Part shown: in pieces, positions 1 to 5,619 of the stretch
Numbering within the stretch: the first letter of the stretch is position 1
How the letters are laid out: the number at the start of each line of letters is the position of its first letter
Source: Gammaproteobacteria bacterium UBA4475
GTDB lineage: Bacteria; Pseudomonadota; Gammaproteobacteria; Pseudomonadales; Azotimanducaceae
Assembly (NCBI GenBank): GCA_002389265.1
Contig: DGOD01000352.1
Location: forward strand, 1 to 5,619
Direction of reading: 5' to 3'
Length of the DNA: 5,619 nucleotides
The notes under the pieces: generated by a model
The model's database searches: none
Told to the model about the DNA's origin: nothing
What the model saw: the letters and a program-made list of their open reading frames with translations, nothing else
Position numbers and translations under genes: made by a program

Positions 1-806
1 ATTATCAAACATAACAGCAGTACCAGCCAGGCCAGACGTTGGCCGAATAATGCCAGACGCCTCTGTAATGGCGTACGGGTTTCGCCGGTAGACTGCAACA
101 GGCTAGCGATGCGACCAAGCTGGGTCGTCATACCCACGGCCACAACAACACCCAAGCCATGACCACGATTAACCTGAGAACCCTTGAACACCATATTCGA
201 TTGCTCGACCAGAGCTCGCCGCCCCCCAGCAAGCGCGTTTGATGACTTTGATACCGCCAATGATTCACCGGTAAGTGATGCTTCGTTAAGCGCCAGGTCG
301 TAGCACTCCAGCAGGCGCAGGTCGGCTGGAATTACCATGCCGGTTTCAATGCTGACAATATCGCCAACCACCAACTCCGTCAGGCTCAACCTGCATGACC
401 GGCCATCTCTGACTACCTGGCTCTCGATCGTGTCCAGCGCTTTCAATGCCGCCACTGCTCGGTCAGCACGATAGGCTTGAACCGCGCCAACAATGCCGTT
501 CAACAGGACGATAAATAGGATAACCAACGTATCTAACCACTCACCAATGAGGCCCGATATCACCGCTGCAACAAGCAAAACAACAATCATCACATCCTTG
601 AACTGAGCCAACAGCAAGCGCCAGAGCGGCGATTCTGACTCCTCGACAATAACGTTGCTGCCAAACATCGAGCGTCGACGCAGCACCTCCGCTTCGGTGA
701 GCCCAAGTTTCGAATCAACCTGGAACCGCTGAATAATCTCTGTTGGCGTCAACAGATAAGGCGCATCAACGGCGCGCTCGAAGTCGTGGTTAGCTAACAA
801 TGTCAT
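1..806 (-). CDS. P2A-type cation-transporting P-type ATPase, N-terminal 268 residues (gene runs off the left edge)
   Basis: This is the front part of an ATP-driven cation pump of the inner membrane, most like the P2A (SERCA/calcium-pump) class. Seen: a cation-ATPase N-terminal domain at residues about 15-75 (LGLTEAEVLRRRSMFGSN); M1 and M2 helices at about 70-87 and 91-110 separated by GEWLD; and the actuator domain with IPADLRLLE (159-167) and LNEASLTGES (173-182), whose TGES loop drives dephosphorylation. A FKGSQV segment (208-213) and TPLQRRL (245-251) follow, then the start of M3. The DKTGT phosphorylation site and the ion-binding residues of M4-M6 lie outside the window, so Ca2+, Mn2+ or another ion cannot be chosen. 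The ATG at 806 is preceded by GAGG about 12 nt upstream. It follows the VIT-like gene by 76 nt and is probably in its operon. The class is secure; the substrate is not. Confidence 0.93.
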   Translation of the reverse strand, partial: MTLLANHDFERAVDAPYLLTPTEIIQRFQVDSKLGLTEAEVLRRRSMFGSNVIVEESESPLWRLLLAQFKDVMIVVLLVAAVISGLIGEWLDTLVILFIVLLNGIVGAVQAYRADRAVAALKALDTIESQVVRDGRSCRLSLTELVVGDIVSIETGMVIPADLRLLECYDLALNEASLTGESLAVSKSSNALAGGRRALVEQSNMVFKGSQVNRGHGLGVVVAVGMTTQLGRIASLLQSTGETRTPLQRRLALFGQRLAWLVLLLCLI

Positions 807-882
807 CTCACCAACACCTCGATTCGGTCATATCGCGGCACGATAGAGCACCGCAACAGACTATTGAGAATAATCACAGCCA

Positions 883-1482
883 TTAATTCGGTGTACACAA
901 AATGATGACGCCACTAGTCGCTATAGCAATGACCAATGTTCGCAACCCAGAGAACAGCCAAAAGTGGCCACTGATACTGCCGAGAAAAATTCCCAGCAGG
1001 AATATGGCACCAAGTCCTAACAACATGGCGGCCTCAAGAACGTTCGCCCACAAAAAGGTAAACGCCGCGGGTAGCAACAACGGCAGCAGGATGAACAGCG
1101 AGATCAGTAATGGCGCAAGGCCATTCACCAAGGCAACCAACCACGGGCCCCATCGAGCCGCGAGACTCGGAGACGACCCCTGAAGATCCAGCACCATTGC
1201 CGCTTCAAGTTCTTGCAATTCGGCGCTTTGTTCAGCGGACTCACTGATGTAGGCACTACTCAAGCCACTGGCCCCTAGCGCTATGGCAGCACCCAGACAG
1301 GCGCTGACGATGACCGTCAACGCGGCTGCATCAGGTGGACCGGGATTCGAATGATAGAAACCAACGATAATACCCAGCATCGTTAGGGCACCGTCGAAGC
1401 CGTTAACGACGAAGTAACGTCTGGCTATCGATAGCGATCGAGTATGCTCGCCAATCAGTCTAATCCGGGCCGACAACTTCAT
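883..1482 (-). CDS. VIT1/CCC1-like membrane protein, probable divalent metal transporter (199 aa)
   Basis: This is an integral membrane protein of the VIT1/CCC1-like class, closest by eye to the short form known as the TIGR00267 group. Characterised VIT/CCC1 members remove Fe2+ or Mn2+ from the cytosol. Seen, numbered from the chosen start: RRYFVVNGFDGALTMLG (21-37), the family signature in the first membrane helix; a second helix (about 52-75) ending in GASGLSSAYISES; an acidic cytosolic segment with four Glu and a Met (80-96, AEQSAELQELEAAM); and three further helices at about 114-138, 140-170 and 173-196. The large metal-binding domain of plant VIT1 is absent. The ATG at 1482 is chosen because homology begins there; the frame stays open upstream to 1602, but only by overlapping the DUF211 gene. 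No clear Shine-Dalgarno is present, so coupling to upstream translation is likely. It lies 25 nt after the DUF211 stop. The transported ion is inferred, not shown. Confidence 0.8.
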   Translation of the reverse strand: MKLSARIRLIGEHTRSLSIARRYFVVNGFDGALTMLGIIVGFYHSNPGPPDAAALTVIVSACLGAAIALGASGLSSAYISESAEQSAELQELEAAMVLDLQGSSPSLAARWGPWLVALVNGLAPLLISLFILLPLLLPAAFTFLWANVLEAAMLLGLGAIFLLGIFLGSISGHFWLFSGLRTLVIAIATSGVIILCTPN

Positions 1483-1502
1483 AGGACAAGGTTCATAGGA
1501 CA
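1478..1502 (-). repeat. Tandem 11-bp direct repeat at the start of the VIT-like gene
   Basis: TGTCCTATGAA occurs twice on the minus strand with a 14-bp period (1492-1502 and 1478-1488). Each copy carries an ATG. The second ATG (1482) is the start of the VIT-like gene. The first (1496) opens a five-codon frame, MNLVL, whose TGA overlaps the real ATG as ATGA. This may be a chance duplication or a small translational coupling device. Confidence 0.7.
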
Positions 1503-1507
1503 GGGCC

Positions 1508-1780
1508 CTAATGGTTTCCATCGACGGCACTGACAACCTCAACTTCGTCGATGCTATGCAGGGAGGCACCCTGTGAACGGATGCTCTCCTGAATATGATC
1601 AAAGGACAGCTCCGCGCCTTCGATACAAATTTCTACTGACTCGGTTTTTTCATCAACCGCGAGAACTCGACAGGCGACCTGCATACCAAGACCCGATGCG
1701 GCGAGGGCAGTGCAAAAATCCAGGCTATTAGGGGAATGCGGCTTGAGAATATCCAGCACTAATCGTTTCACTAAAACCAT
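1508..1780 (-). CDS. DUF211 family protein (90 aa)
   Basis: This small soluble protein matches the DUF211 family pattern, best known from archaea and with no established function. Seen: RLVLDILKPH at residues 6-15, which is the family's opening strand and motif; VDEKTESVEICIEG at 42-55; and GASLHSIDEV at 71-80, the typical closing motif. The predicted alternation of strands and helices is compatible with a ferredoxin-like fold, and the length of about 90 residues is normal for the family. The ATG at 1780 is chosen over an upstream ATG at 1837 because it starts at the conserved region and has a strong AAGGAG 7 nt before it. It has no signal peptide or membrane segment. It leads an apparent operon with a VIT-like transporter and a P-type ATPase, so I infer a role in cation handling (binding, sensing or regulating transport). 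The family call is firm; the role is a guess. Confidence 0.88.
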   Translation of the reverse strand: MVLVKRLVLDILKPHSPNSLDFCTALAASGLGMQVACRVLAVDEKTESVEICIEGAELSFDHIQESIRSQGASLHSIDEVEVVSAVDGNH

Positions 1781-1787
1781 CCAACTA

Positions 1788-1793
1788 CTCCTT
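1788..1793 (-). promoter_or_regulatory. Ribosome binding site that fixes the DUF211 start
   Basis: AAGGAG reads on the minus strand 7 nt before the ATG at 1780. It is the best Shine-Dalgarno sequence in the window. It decides for the 90-residue form of the DUF211 protein over a 109-residue form starting at 1837. Confidence 0.85.
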
Positions 1794-1808
1794 ATTGAAG
1801 GATTAGCA

Positions 1809-1828
1809 GGATCGACTGTAGACAATCC
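1809..1828. promoter_or_regulatory. Imperfect 20-bp palindrome upstream of the DUF211 operon, possible operator
   Basis: The 20-mer GGATCGACTGTAGACAATCC has seven of ten positions symmetric about its centre. It lies 28 nt upstream of the DUF211 ATG, in the only sizeable gap of the window (1781-1972). Its size and place would suit a dimeric repressor or activator of the metal-transport operon. No regulator family is recognised, no good -35/-10 pair was found near it, and a palindrome of this quality could arise by chance. Confidence 0.25.
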
Positions 1829-1972
1829 ACCGACCAAGCCGTGTAGGTTGGCCAGCTACTTGATGGCAGTATGCCGCCGCAGCAACGCAGGGTGTCGGGC
1901 AACGATCCTCCAATGTTTCAGGCTAACCTTCGAACATGCCTTGGACAATGACGCAGCGCAACGGTTGCCGAC

Positions 1973-2749
1973 TTACTCCGTCAGCTTGGCATGCTGCTGA
2001 ATACCCTTTGAATACATCTCAATCAGGGCTCGATCCTTAGACCAGGATTCTCCTGCGGGAATCGATAGCCTCTCGAACTGCCGCAAGCAATCCTGCACAC
2101 TCTGATCAAACAATGCGTATTGCTGCGCAGTGACCGCCAACTGAAAGTCAGCCCCGGCGAGGATAGCTGCCATATTGAGCAATTCATCAACCAGGGTCAC
2201 CTCCGTCATCTTGGGTTTGATGAACGCTAGAAACGCGACATAGATATACAAGGACTCGAGAAACCTGAATTGACCAGCCATACCAGCATCGAGTTGTTGT
2301 TCCGGCAGCACCGGCACCTGATCAAACTCAACACTACCCTGGCTCAGGCCTGCCAGAAATCGCCCTGGCGGCCGAGGTTTAAGGTGCAAGCCCGGCAATT
2401 CAACGGGTAGATGCAGATATCGCGCCTGATCACCTTGCCCCACTTTCACCACGAGGCTGTTAAGATTCTTTACCGCCGCGACCCAAGTCTTAACGCCACT
2501 GATTGTGGCGTTCACCGAATCATAAGTCACCGCTGAGGGGGGGTTACCTGGCGTTCGGTCTTCTGAGACCACAAAGGCAATCCACTGCTCATCGTTCAGC
2601 GCAAAACTCGCTCGAATCGCTGCCTGATAACCAGCGATAAAGACCTGCGCCAGATCGGTGGCCAAATGGCCACCAGCCACTGCCATCTCCAGCGGCTGAA
2701 GACCCGCGACTTCGGTTCGCCATAACTGCGCGTATGCCTGCTCATCCAT
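1973..2749 (-). CDS. Shortened acyl-CoA dehydrogenase-like protein (258 aa)
   Basis: This protein resembles acyl-CoA dehydrogenases, flavoenzymes that desaturate acyl-CoA thioesters, but at 258 residues it is well below their usual 380-400. Seen: a helical segment LQPLEMAVAGGHLATDLAQV with AGYQAAIRASF (17-49), like the end of the N-terminal helical domain; a beta-rich middle (55-148) with ISGVKTWVAAV (83-93), matching the family's G-x-K-x-W strand, and GSVEFDQVPV (138-147); and a short helical C-terminal part (155-258). The N-terminal domain is mostly missing, and neither the C-terminal Arg motif nor a clear catalytic Glu is visible, so normal catalysis is doubtful. The ATG at 2749 has GGAG 8 nt upstream. 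It follows gspM by 63 nt in the same direction, so it is probably co-transcribed with the secretion genes, but nothing links it functionally to secretion. Family assignment is moderate; activity is unknown. Confidence 0.6.
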   Translation of the reverse strand: MDEQAYAQLWRTEVAGLQPLEMAVAGGHLATDLAQVFIAGYQAAIRASFALNDEQWIAFVVSEDRTPGNPPSAVTYDSVNATISGVKTWVAAVKNLNSLVVKVGQGDQARYLHLPVELPGLHLKPRPPGRFLAGLSQGSVEFDQVPVLPEQQLDAGMAGQFRFLESLYIYVAFLAFIKPKMTEVTLVDELLNMAAILAGADFQLAVTAQQYALFDQSVQDCLRQFERLSIPAGESWSKDRALIEMYSKGIQQHAKLTE

Positions 2750-2754
2750 ACCCC

Positions 2755-2790
2755 TTACTCCGCTACTTTTATCAGCGTCTTTAACCTCAT
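2755..2790 (-). other. 11-codon open frame between gspM and the dehydrogenase-like gene
   Basis: The frame reads MRLKTLIKVAE and then TAA, filling most of the 63-nt gap. Its last codons hold the GGAG that serves as ribosome binding site for the next gene. Its own ribosome binding site is weak. It may be only spacer sequence, a coupling mini-frame, or the stub of a lost gene such as gspN. The basic, hydrophobic start is compatible with the last idea but far too short to prove it. Confidence 0.2.
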
Positions 2791-2812
2791 ACCATCAGGC
2801 ACTTCGACACCG

Positions 2813-3307
2813 TCAGGTATGTAAGACCACCCGCGCACTGACAGTGCCTGACTCTTCACTCTTATCGATAGAGATCTGCCGAACACTGATACCTTCCAGA
2901 TGCTGCTGCTCAAGCCAGCGAATCAGATCGTTGAAACCCACCGCGTCAAACCAAACGCTTACCGCATCGCTGCCCTCGGGCTGCAACCGATTCGGTTTGA
3001 TCCCGAACTTCGCCGTCGAGCTCGAAATCTGTGACAGCAGGGTTTGACCTTTAAGACCAATGCGCACGCCACTCGCCGTTCGCGCCTGAACCTGCGTACT
3101 CAGCATATACTGCAGTAAATCATTCTGTCGTTCTCGGTCCTCTCGACTCGCCTCAAGGAACCCATAAACGGGGGCCCAGACCAGCAGATAAATCAACACC
3201 AGCACGACTGTCAGTGCCAGCAACCGCAACGCATTGCGATCTCGTACCGGCAACCCGTGATATCGATCTAGCCCCTCTTTGATCAATGGATGAGACCTTA
3301 AGGCCAT
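2813..3307 (-). CDS. gspM: Type II secretion system protein M (164 aa)
   Basis: GspM is a small single-pass inner-membrane protein of the T2SS assembly platform. It pairs with GspL and helps connect the cytoplasmic ATPase GspE to the growing pseudopilus. Seen: a short cytoplasmic N-terminus ending in basic residues (VRDRNALR), one membrane helix at about 27-49 (LRLLALTVVLVLIYLLVWAPVYGF), a charged, probably coiled-coil linker at 51-75, and a periplasmic ferredoxin-like domain at about 85-164. That domain shows the usual GspM pattern: ISSSTAKFGIKPNRLQPEG (94-112), a VWFDAVGFNDLIRWLE stretch (118-133) and a closing SARVVL strand. Length is normal for the family. The start ATG shares one base with the gspL stop (TGATG), and a G-rich stretch about 7 nt upstream stands in for a Shine-Dalgarno. 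The protein ends at its normal place, without gspN behind it. Confidence 0.93.
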   Translation of the reverse strand: MALRSHPLIKEGLDRYHGLPVRDRNALRLLALTVVLVLIYLLVWAPVYGFLEASREDRERQNDLLQYMLSTQVQARTASGVRIGLKGQTLLSQISSSTAKFGIKPNRLQPEGSDAVSVWFDAVGFNDLIRWLEQQHLEGISVRQISIDKSEESGTVSARVVLHT

Positions 3308-4533
3308 CAGGCACCCCCCCCAGATTTTATCTTGACGCTGCCCTTCACCAAGTCCGCTTCCTGGCTGATAGTGCCAATCTCTGCCTTTAAGCCCTGCGCT
3401 GTCAATTGCTGTACGAACGCGACCATTTTTTCACTGCGCGGCGCCTGAACTTGCAAAATCAGGTCACCGCGGCTGTCGTTATAATTGATATTACTCAGCA
3501 CGAGATCTGAGCCCGACAAGCTCTTGGCCGCCTCCGAGAATAGAGATACAAAGTCCCCGCTCCCATTGTTGCCAGCCTGGCCGAGCTTGGCTCGCCAACG
3601 CCGACGCACATCATTAACATTTCTGTCATTCGGAAAAACCTCTGCATAAAGCTGTTGAGCCGCGAGCTCGAATTCCTGGGCCTGACGAGCCAAGTACAAT
3701 CCTTGACCGAACAGCACCGACAGGTGCAGCACAAAAGCCACCAGCCCAAGTATGGCCACCGAGCGCCAGATACCACTAGTGCCCGTTGACTGCTGCTTGA
3801 CTTGAAATTCACCCTGAAGCAGGTCCAGACCTTGCCTATCAAGACCACGACACAGGTAAACCAGACTGTCACTATCCAATTCAACGACTCTGCAGGTCAT
3901 GTCGTACTCGACATTGACCTGGCTAATGGCCAGGTTGATCCCCTCACGCTGTTCAGCAGCAACGCGAATAACCAGGTCGGCGCGCTGTGCTGCAGATAGC
4001 AGACCGATTGCCAGCGCCATCTGATCCAGAGGGAAACTTAAGCCCGCCCCGTCACCCGTGCGAATCAACAGACGGTCGTGATCAACTAACAAGCTCGCAC
4101 TGCCGTCCAAGGGGACCTGTAAGACGTCCACCAGCACCATTTCAGGCCAGATATTCGCAACCTGCAGCGCGGCGAGCGCCTGTTCAAACAACCTTCGATC
4201 AACAACTGCGACACTGACTTCACCGCCATCATAACGATTGCCTAAGGCGAAATGACAATCTTCAATCTCGCTGGCGAGTTGCTCTTCAACGGCGAAAGGC
4301 ACCGCTTGCAGAATCTGCCGTGCCTGTTTACTCGGCACGCTCGCCCGGGTCAGCAGCACATCTTCTGCCCGCAACAGCACAATCGTACTGCCGAGCCAGT
4401 TGATGTCTGCCAGGCGCACTCCCAGCTCGTCAATGGGCCCCTCGCCTCGCAGCCGCGGATACTGCTCAGCTGGGTCCATGATCAGCCACTCGGCTCGCTG
4501 ACCGGCAAGGCGTATATAAATATTTTCAGCCAT
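3307..4533 (-). CDS. gspL: Type II secretion system protein L (408 aa)
   Basis: GspL is the bitopic inner-membrane protein that recruits the secretion ATPase GspE to the T2SS platform and binds GspM in the periplasm. Seen: an actin-like cytoplasmic domain at about 1-245, containing the family segments PFAVEEQLASEIEDCHFALG (79-98) and LLQGEF (238-243); one membrane helix at about 257-281; a helical stalk (YLARQAQEFELAAQQLYAEV); and a periplasmic ferredoxin-like domain at about 325-408. The ATG at 4533 is chosen because MAENIYIRL matches the usual GspL beginning and GAGG lies 6 nt before it; a GTG at 4560 in the same frame is less likely. It overlaps the gspK end by 8 nt and shares one base with gspM. 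The last residues, GGGA, are encoded by a run of eight G bases. Family assignment is firm. Confidence 0.95.
   Translation of the reverse strand: MAENIYIRLAGQRAEWLIMDPAEQYPRLRGEGPIDELGVRLADINWLGSTIVLLRAEDVLLTRASVPSKQARQILQAVPFAVEEQLASEIEDCHFALGNRYDGGEVSVAVVDRRLFEQALAALQVANIWPEMVLVDVLQVPLDGSASLLVDHDRLLIRTGDGAGLSFPLDQMALAIGLLSAAQRADLVIRVAAEQREGINLAISQVNVEYDMTCRVVELDSDSLVYLCRGLDRQGLDLLQGEFQVKQQSTGTSGIWRSVAILGLVAFVLHLSVLFGQGLYLARQAQEFELAAQQLYAEVFPNDRNVNDVRRRWRAKLGQAGNNGSGDFVSLFSEAAKSLSGSDLVLSNINYNDSRGDLILQVQAPRSEKMVAFVQQLTAQGLKAEIGTISQEADLVKGSVKIKSGGGA
3314..3321 (-). repeat. G8 homopolymer at the gspL-gspM junction
   Basis: Eight consecutive G bases (minus strand) encode the Gly codons of gspL's final GGGA, immediately before the TGATG junction. 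In the gspL frame they form G-GGG-GGT, which has the X-XXY-YYZ shape of a -1 slippery heptamer. One extra G, or a -1 shift, removes the gspL stop and enters the gspM frame. The run may also act as a crude ribosome binding site for gspM. Confidence 0.9.
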
Positions 4534-5533
4534 CCACTGCCTCGCTGTTGGCGACATCACTTAACGCATCGCTCGTGCTAAAAGGGTAAACCTTGGTGCC
4601 AATGTCGCGATAAATTACTCGCATGCTGCCATCACCCACATCTCGCTGGATAATGCTCGTCAGATAACCGAACCGAGCCTGGTAACGGGCTCGAATGCTG
4701 ACCTGAAAGAAACTGGAAGTAACCCCTATGCCCTCCAGCGGCACTCGATATCCGGCCAGGGACTCATCTTGCATAAAGCTCTGCACATTATCATACCCAT
4801 CATTGTCCTGGCGACTCAAAGCCAGGCTATCCACCACCTCTGGCGTTAAATCCGCGACGAGTGCCTGCAGAACTGCTGGTTTGGCGGTATTGACGTTCAG
4901 GGTCGAACCGGGGTCTGGTAACGCGGTCACCAGCGGCATGAGCCTTGCCAAGCTCGCGGGATCCATATTCAACAACAATCTCAACTCACTCGCATCCGCC
5001 AGGGCCTGCCCACTGGTTCGATAGGGCTTATCCAGACCAAGATAATCATAGTCTTCTGCCCCGAGCGTACCCACAGCTTGATTACCATCAAGCCAGTCTA
5101 TAAGACGATCAGTAATAGCGGGATCGATACCCTGCTGGTTCAACAAATTGGTGAATCGCATGCGTGCCATGTTGTTGCCACCGGCGCGTTCCACCAGCGA
5201 ATTCAGATTGAACCGTCCCTGCAAATCCTCGATGCGCAACTCGACAGCGCCATCTTCAAACTCGAACTGCAGGTCTTGCTGGGCCCAGTCTTCACCCAGG
5301 GCATCCTTCAATGGCGACTTGTCAAAGTCAGCATGCAAAATTTGACGCGCCAGCTCTTCGCCGCCTAAGGCATATTGATGGACCCGAGTCTGCTCCAGAA
5401 ATAAACGCGCCCGTGTAATCGCGTAGTTTTGCTCACGGGTCATCGCTACCCCCAGAACAGTCGCGATGACCACGATCAGCAGCACTGAAATCAGAGCTAC
5501 ACCACCTTGGCGCTGATCGAGTCTACCCATCAT
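4526..5533 (-). CDS. gspK: Type II secretion system minor pseudopilin K (335 aa)
   Basis: GspK is the minor pseudopilin that caps the tip of the T2SS pseudopilus together with GspI and GspJ. Seen: a type III (prepilin) signal, MMGRLDQRQGG, with predicted cleavage by the prepilin peptidase before VALISVLLIVVIATVLG; position 5 of the mature protein is Ser, and lack of the usual Glu there is typical for GspK. The large globular domain carries IEDLQGRFNLNSL (101-113), DRLIDWLDGN (142-151), GAEDYDYLGLDKPYR (158-172) and TLNVNTA (211-217), all standard GspK landmarks. Length is normal. The ATG at 5533 overlaps the stop of the preceding frame as ATGA; a second ATG follows at once, so the start could be one codon later. 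No good Shine-Dalgarno is present, which suits coupling to gspJ. The gene overlaps gspL by 8 nt. Family assignment is firm. Confidence 0.96.
   Translation of the reverse strand: MMGRLDQRQGGVALISVLLIVVIATVLGVAMTREQNYAITRARLFLEQTRVHQYALGGEELARQILHADFDKSPLKDALGEDWAQQDLQFEFEDGAVELRIEDLQGRFNLNSLVERAGGNNMARMRFTNLLNQQGIDPAITDRLIDWLDGNQAVGTLGAEDYDYLGLDKPYRTSGQALADASELRLLLNMDPASLARLMPLVTALPDPGSTLNVNTAKPAVLQALVADLTPEVVDSLALSRQDNDGYDNVQSFMQDESLAGYRVPLEGIGVTSSFFQVSIRARYQARFGYLTSIIQRDVGDGSMRVIYRDIGTKVYPFSTSDALSDVANSEAVDG
4540..4543 (-). promoter_or_regulatory. Ribosome binding site that fixes the gspL start
   Basis: GAGG lies 6 nt before the ATG at 4533, inside the end of gspK. It favours the 408-residue GspL beginning MAENIYIRL over an extension of nine residues from a GTG at 4560. 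Confidence 0.6.
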
Positions 5534-5619
5534 GGATCAATATCCGTTGGTACATCAGTGTCACTCGCAGCATCCTGTGATTCGTCACCTCCAGGCACTC
5601 GCTCAATAACGCTGTCGTC
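5530..5619 (-). CDS. gspJ: Probable type II secretion system minor pseudopilin J, last 29 residues
   Basis: An open frame enters from the right edge and ends in TGA overlapping the gspK start by 4 nt (ATGA). Only the C-terminal tail is present: DDSVIERVPGG, then a strongly acidic stretch ending in VPTDIDP. The assignment to GspJ, a minor pseudopilin that forms the tip complex with GspI and GspK, rests on gene order, since gspJ normally comes directly before gspK, and not on the tail, which is not conserved in the family. Ten of the 29 residues are Asp or Glu, so this is probably a flexible acidic extension. Confidence 0.7.
   Translation of the reverse strand, partial: DDSVIERVPGGDESQDAASDTDVPTDIDP

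Noticed and set aside
831..845. Hairpin TATCG-CGGCA-CGATA between the VIT-like and ATPase genes
   Set aside because: It has only five base pairs and no T run follows, so it is too weak for an intrinsic terminator.
902..1183. Plus-strand open frame opposite the VIT-like gene
   Set aside because: Its translation has no family-like pattern, and the minus strand carries a clear membrane protein signature over the same bases.
1483..1602. Upstream extension of the VIT-like protein to 1602 (or to an ATG at 1521)
   Set aside because: The extra 40 residues would be read from inside the DUF211 gene in another frame and look unlike any transporter N-terminus. Similarity begins just after the ATG at 1482.
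1781..1837. DUF211 start at 1837
   Set aside because: The added 19 residues are outside the family pattern, and the AAGGAG ribosome binding site belongs to the ATG at 1780.
1927..1955. Promoter-like pair TTGTCC with 17-nt spacing to TAGCCT on the minus strand
   Set aside because: It matches only four of six and three of six consensus positions, which is expected by chance in a sequence of this length.
2820..2950. Alternative +1 frame open across the end of gspM into the gap
   Set aside because: It is about 55 codons long, has no good start or ribosome binding site and overlaps conserved gspM sequence. GspM ends at its usual closing strand, so no frameshift is needed.
3802..4581. Several plus-strand open frames opposite gspL (for example 3802-3999, 3987-4217 and 4252-4581)
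   Set aside because: They lie antisense to well-supported gspL, show no recognisable protein pattern and overlap each other or end abruptly. They are shadows of its codon use.

Overview
The window is a run of bacterial genes that all read on the minus strand, so transcription goes from position 5619 towards position 1. It fits a gammaproteobacterium of moderate GC. The main evidence is a type II secretion (T2SS, general secretory pathway) gene order J-K-L-M, with pseudopilin and assembly-platform proteins of proteobacterial type. The species cannot be fixed from the sequence alone. No rRNA, tRNA, CRISPR array, insertion sequence or intrinsic terminator was seen. No gene-free stretch exceeds 300 bases; the longest is about 192 bases (1781-1972).

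Right part (2813-5619), T2SS operon: the last 29 residues of a probable gspJ enter from the right edge, followed by gspK (minor pseudopilin at the tip), gspL (inner-membrane platform protein with a cytoplasmic actin-like domain) and gspM (small bitopic partner of GspL). The genes are tightly overlapped (ATGA at J/K, 8 nt at K/L, TGATG at L/M), which implies translational coupling. An 8-base G run sits at the very end of gspL. Gain of one G, or a -1 frameshift there, would join gspL in frame to gspM.

Middle (1973-2749): where gspN sits in some T2SS operons there is instead a 258-residue protein resembling a shortened acyl-CoA dehydrogenase. It follows gspM by 63 nt and is probably co-transcribed with it. 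The gap contains a short imperfect repeat and an 11-codon open frame.

Left part (1-1780), probable cation-handling cluster: a DUF211 protein of 90 residues with a strong ribosome binding site; a 199-residue membrane protein of the VIT1/CCC1-like class; and the first 268 residues of a P2A-type (calcium-pump-like) P-type ATPase whose gene runs off the left edge. Gaps are 25 and 76 nt, so the three are likely one operon, with a possible control region at 1781-1972 that includes an imperfect 20-bp palindrome. VIT/CCC1 proteins and P2A ATPases both move divalent cations out of the cytosol, so I infer a divalent-metal homeostasis module in which the small DUF211 protein may be an accessory or sensor. 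That role is not shown by the sequence.
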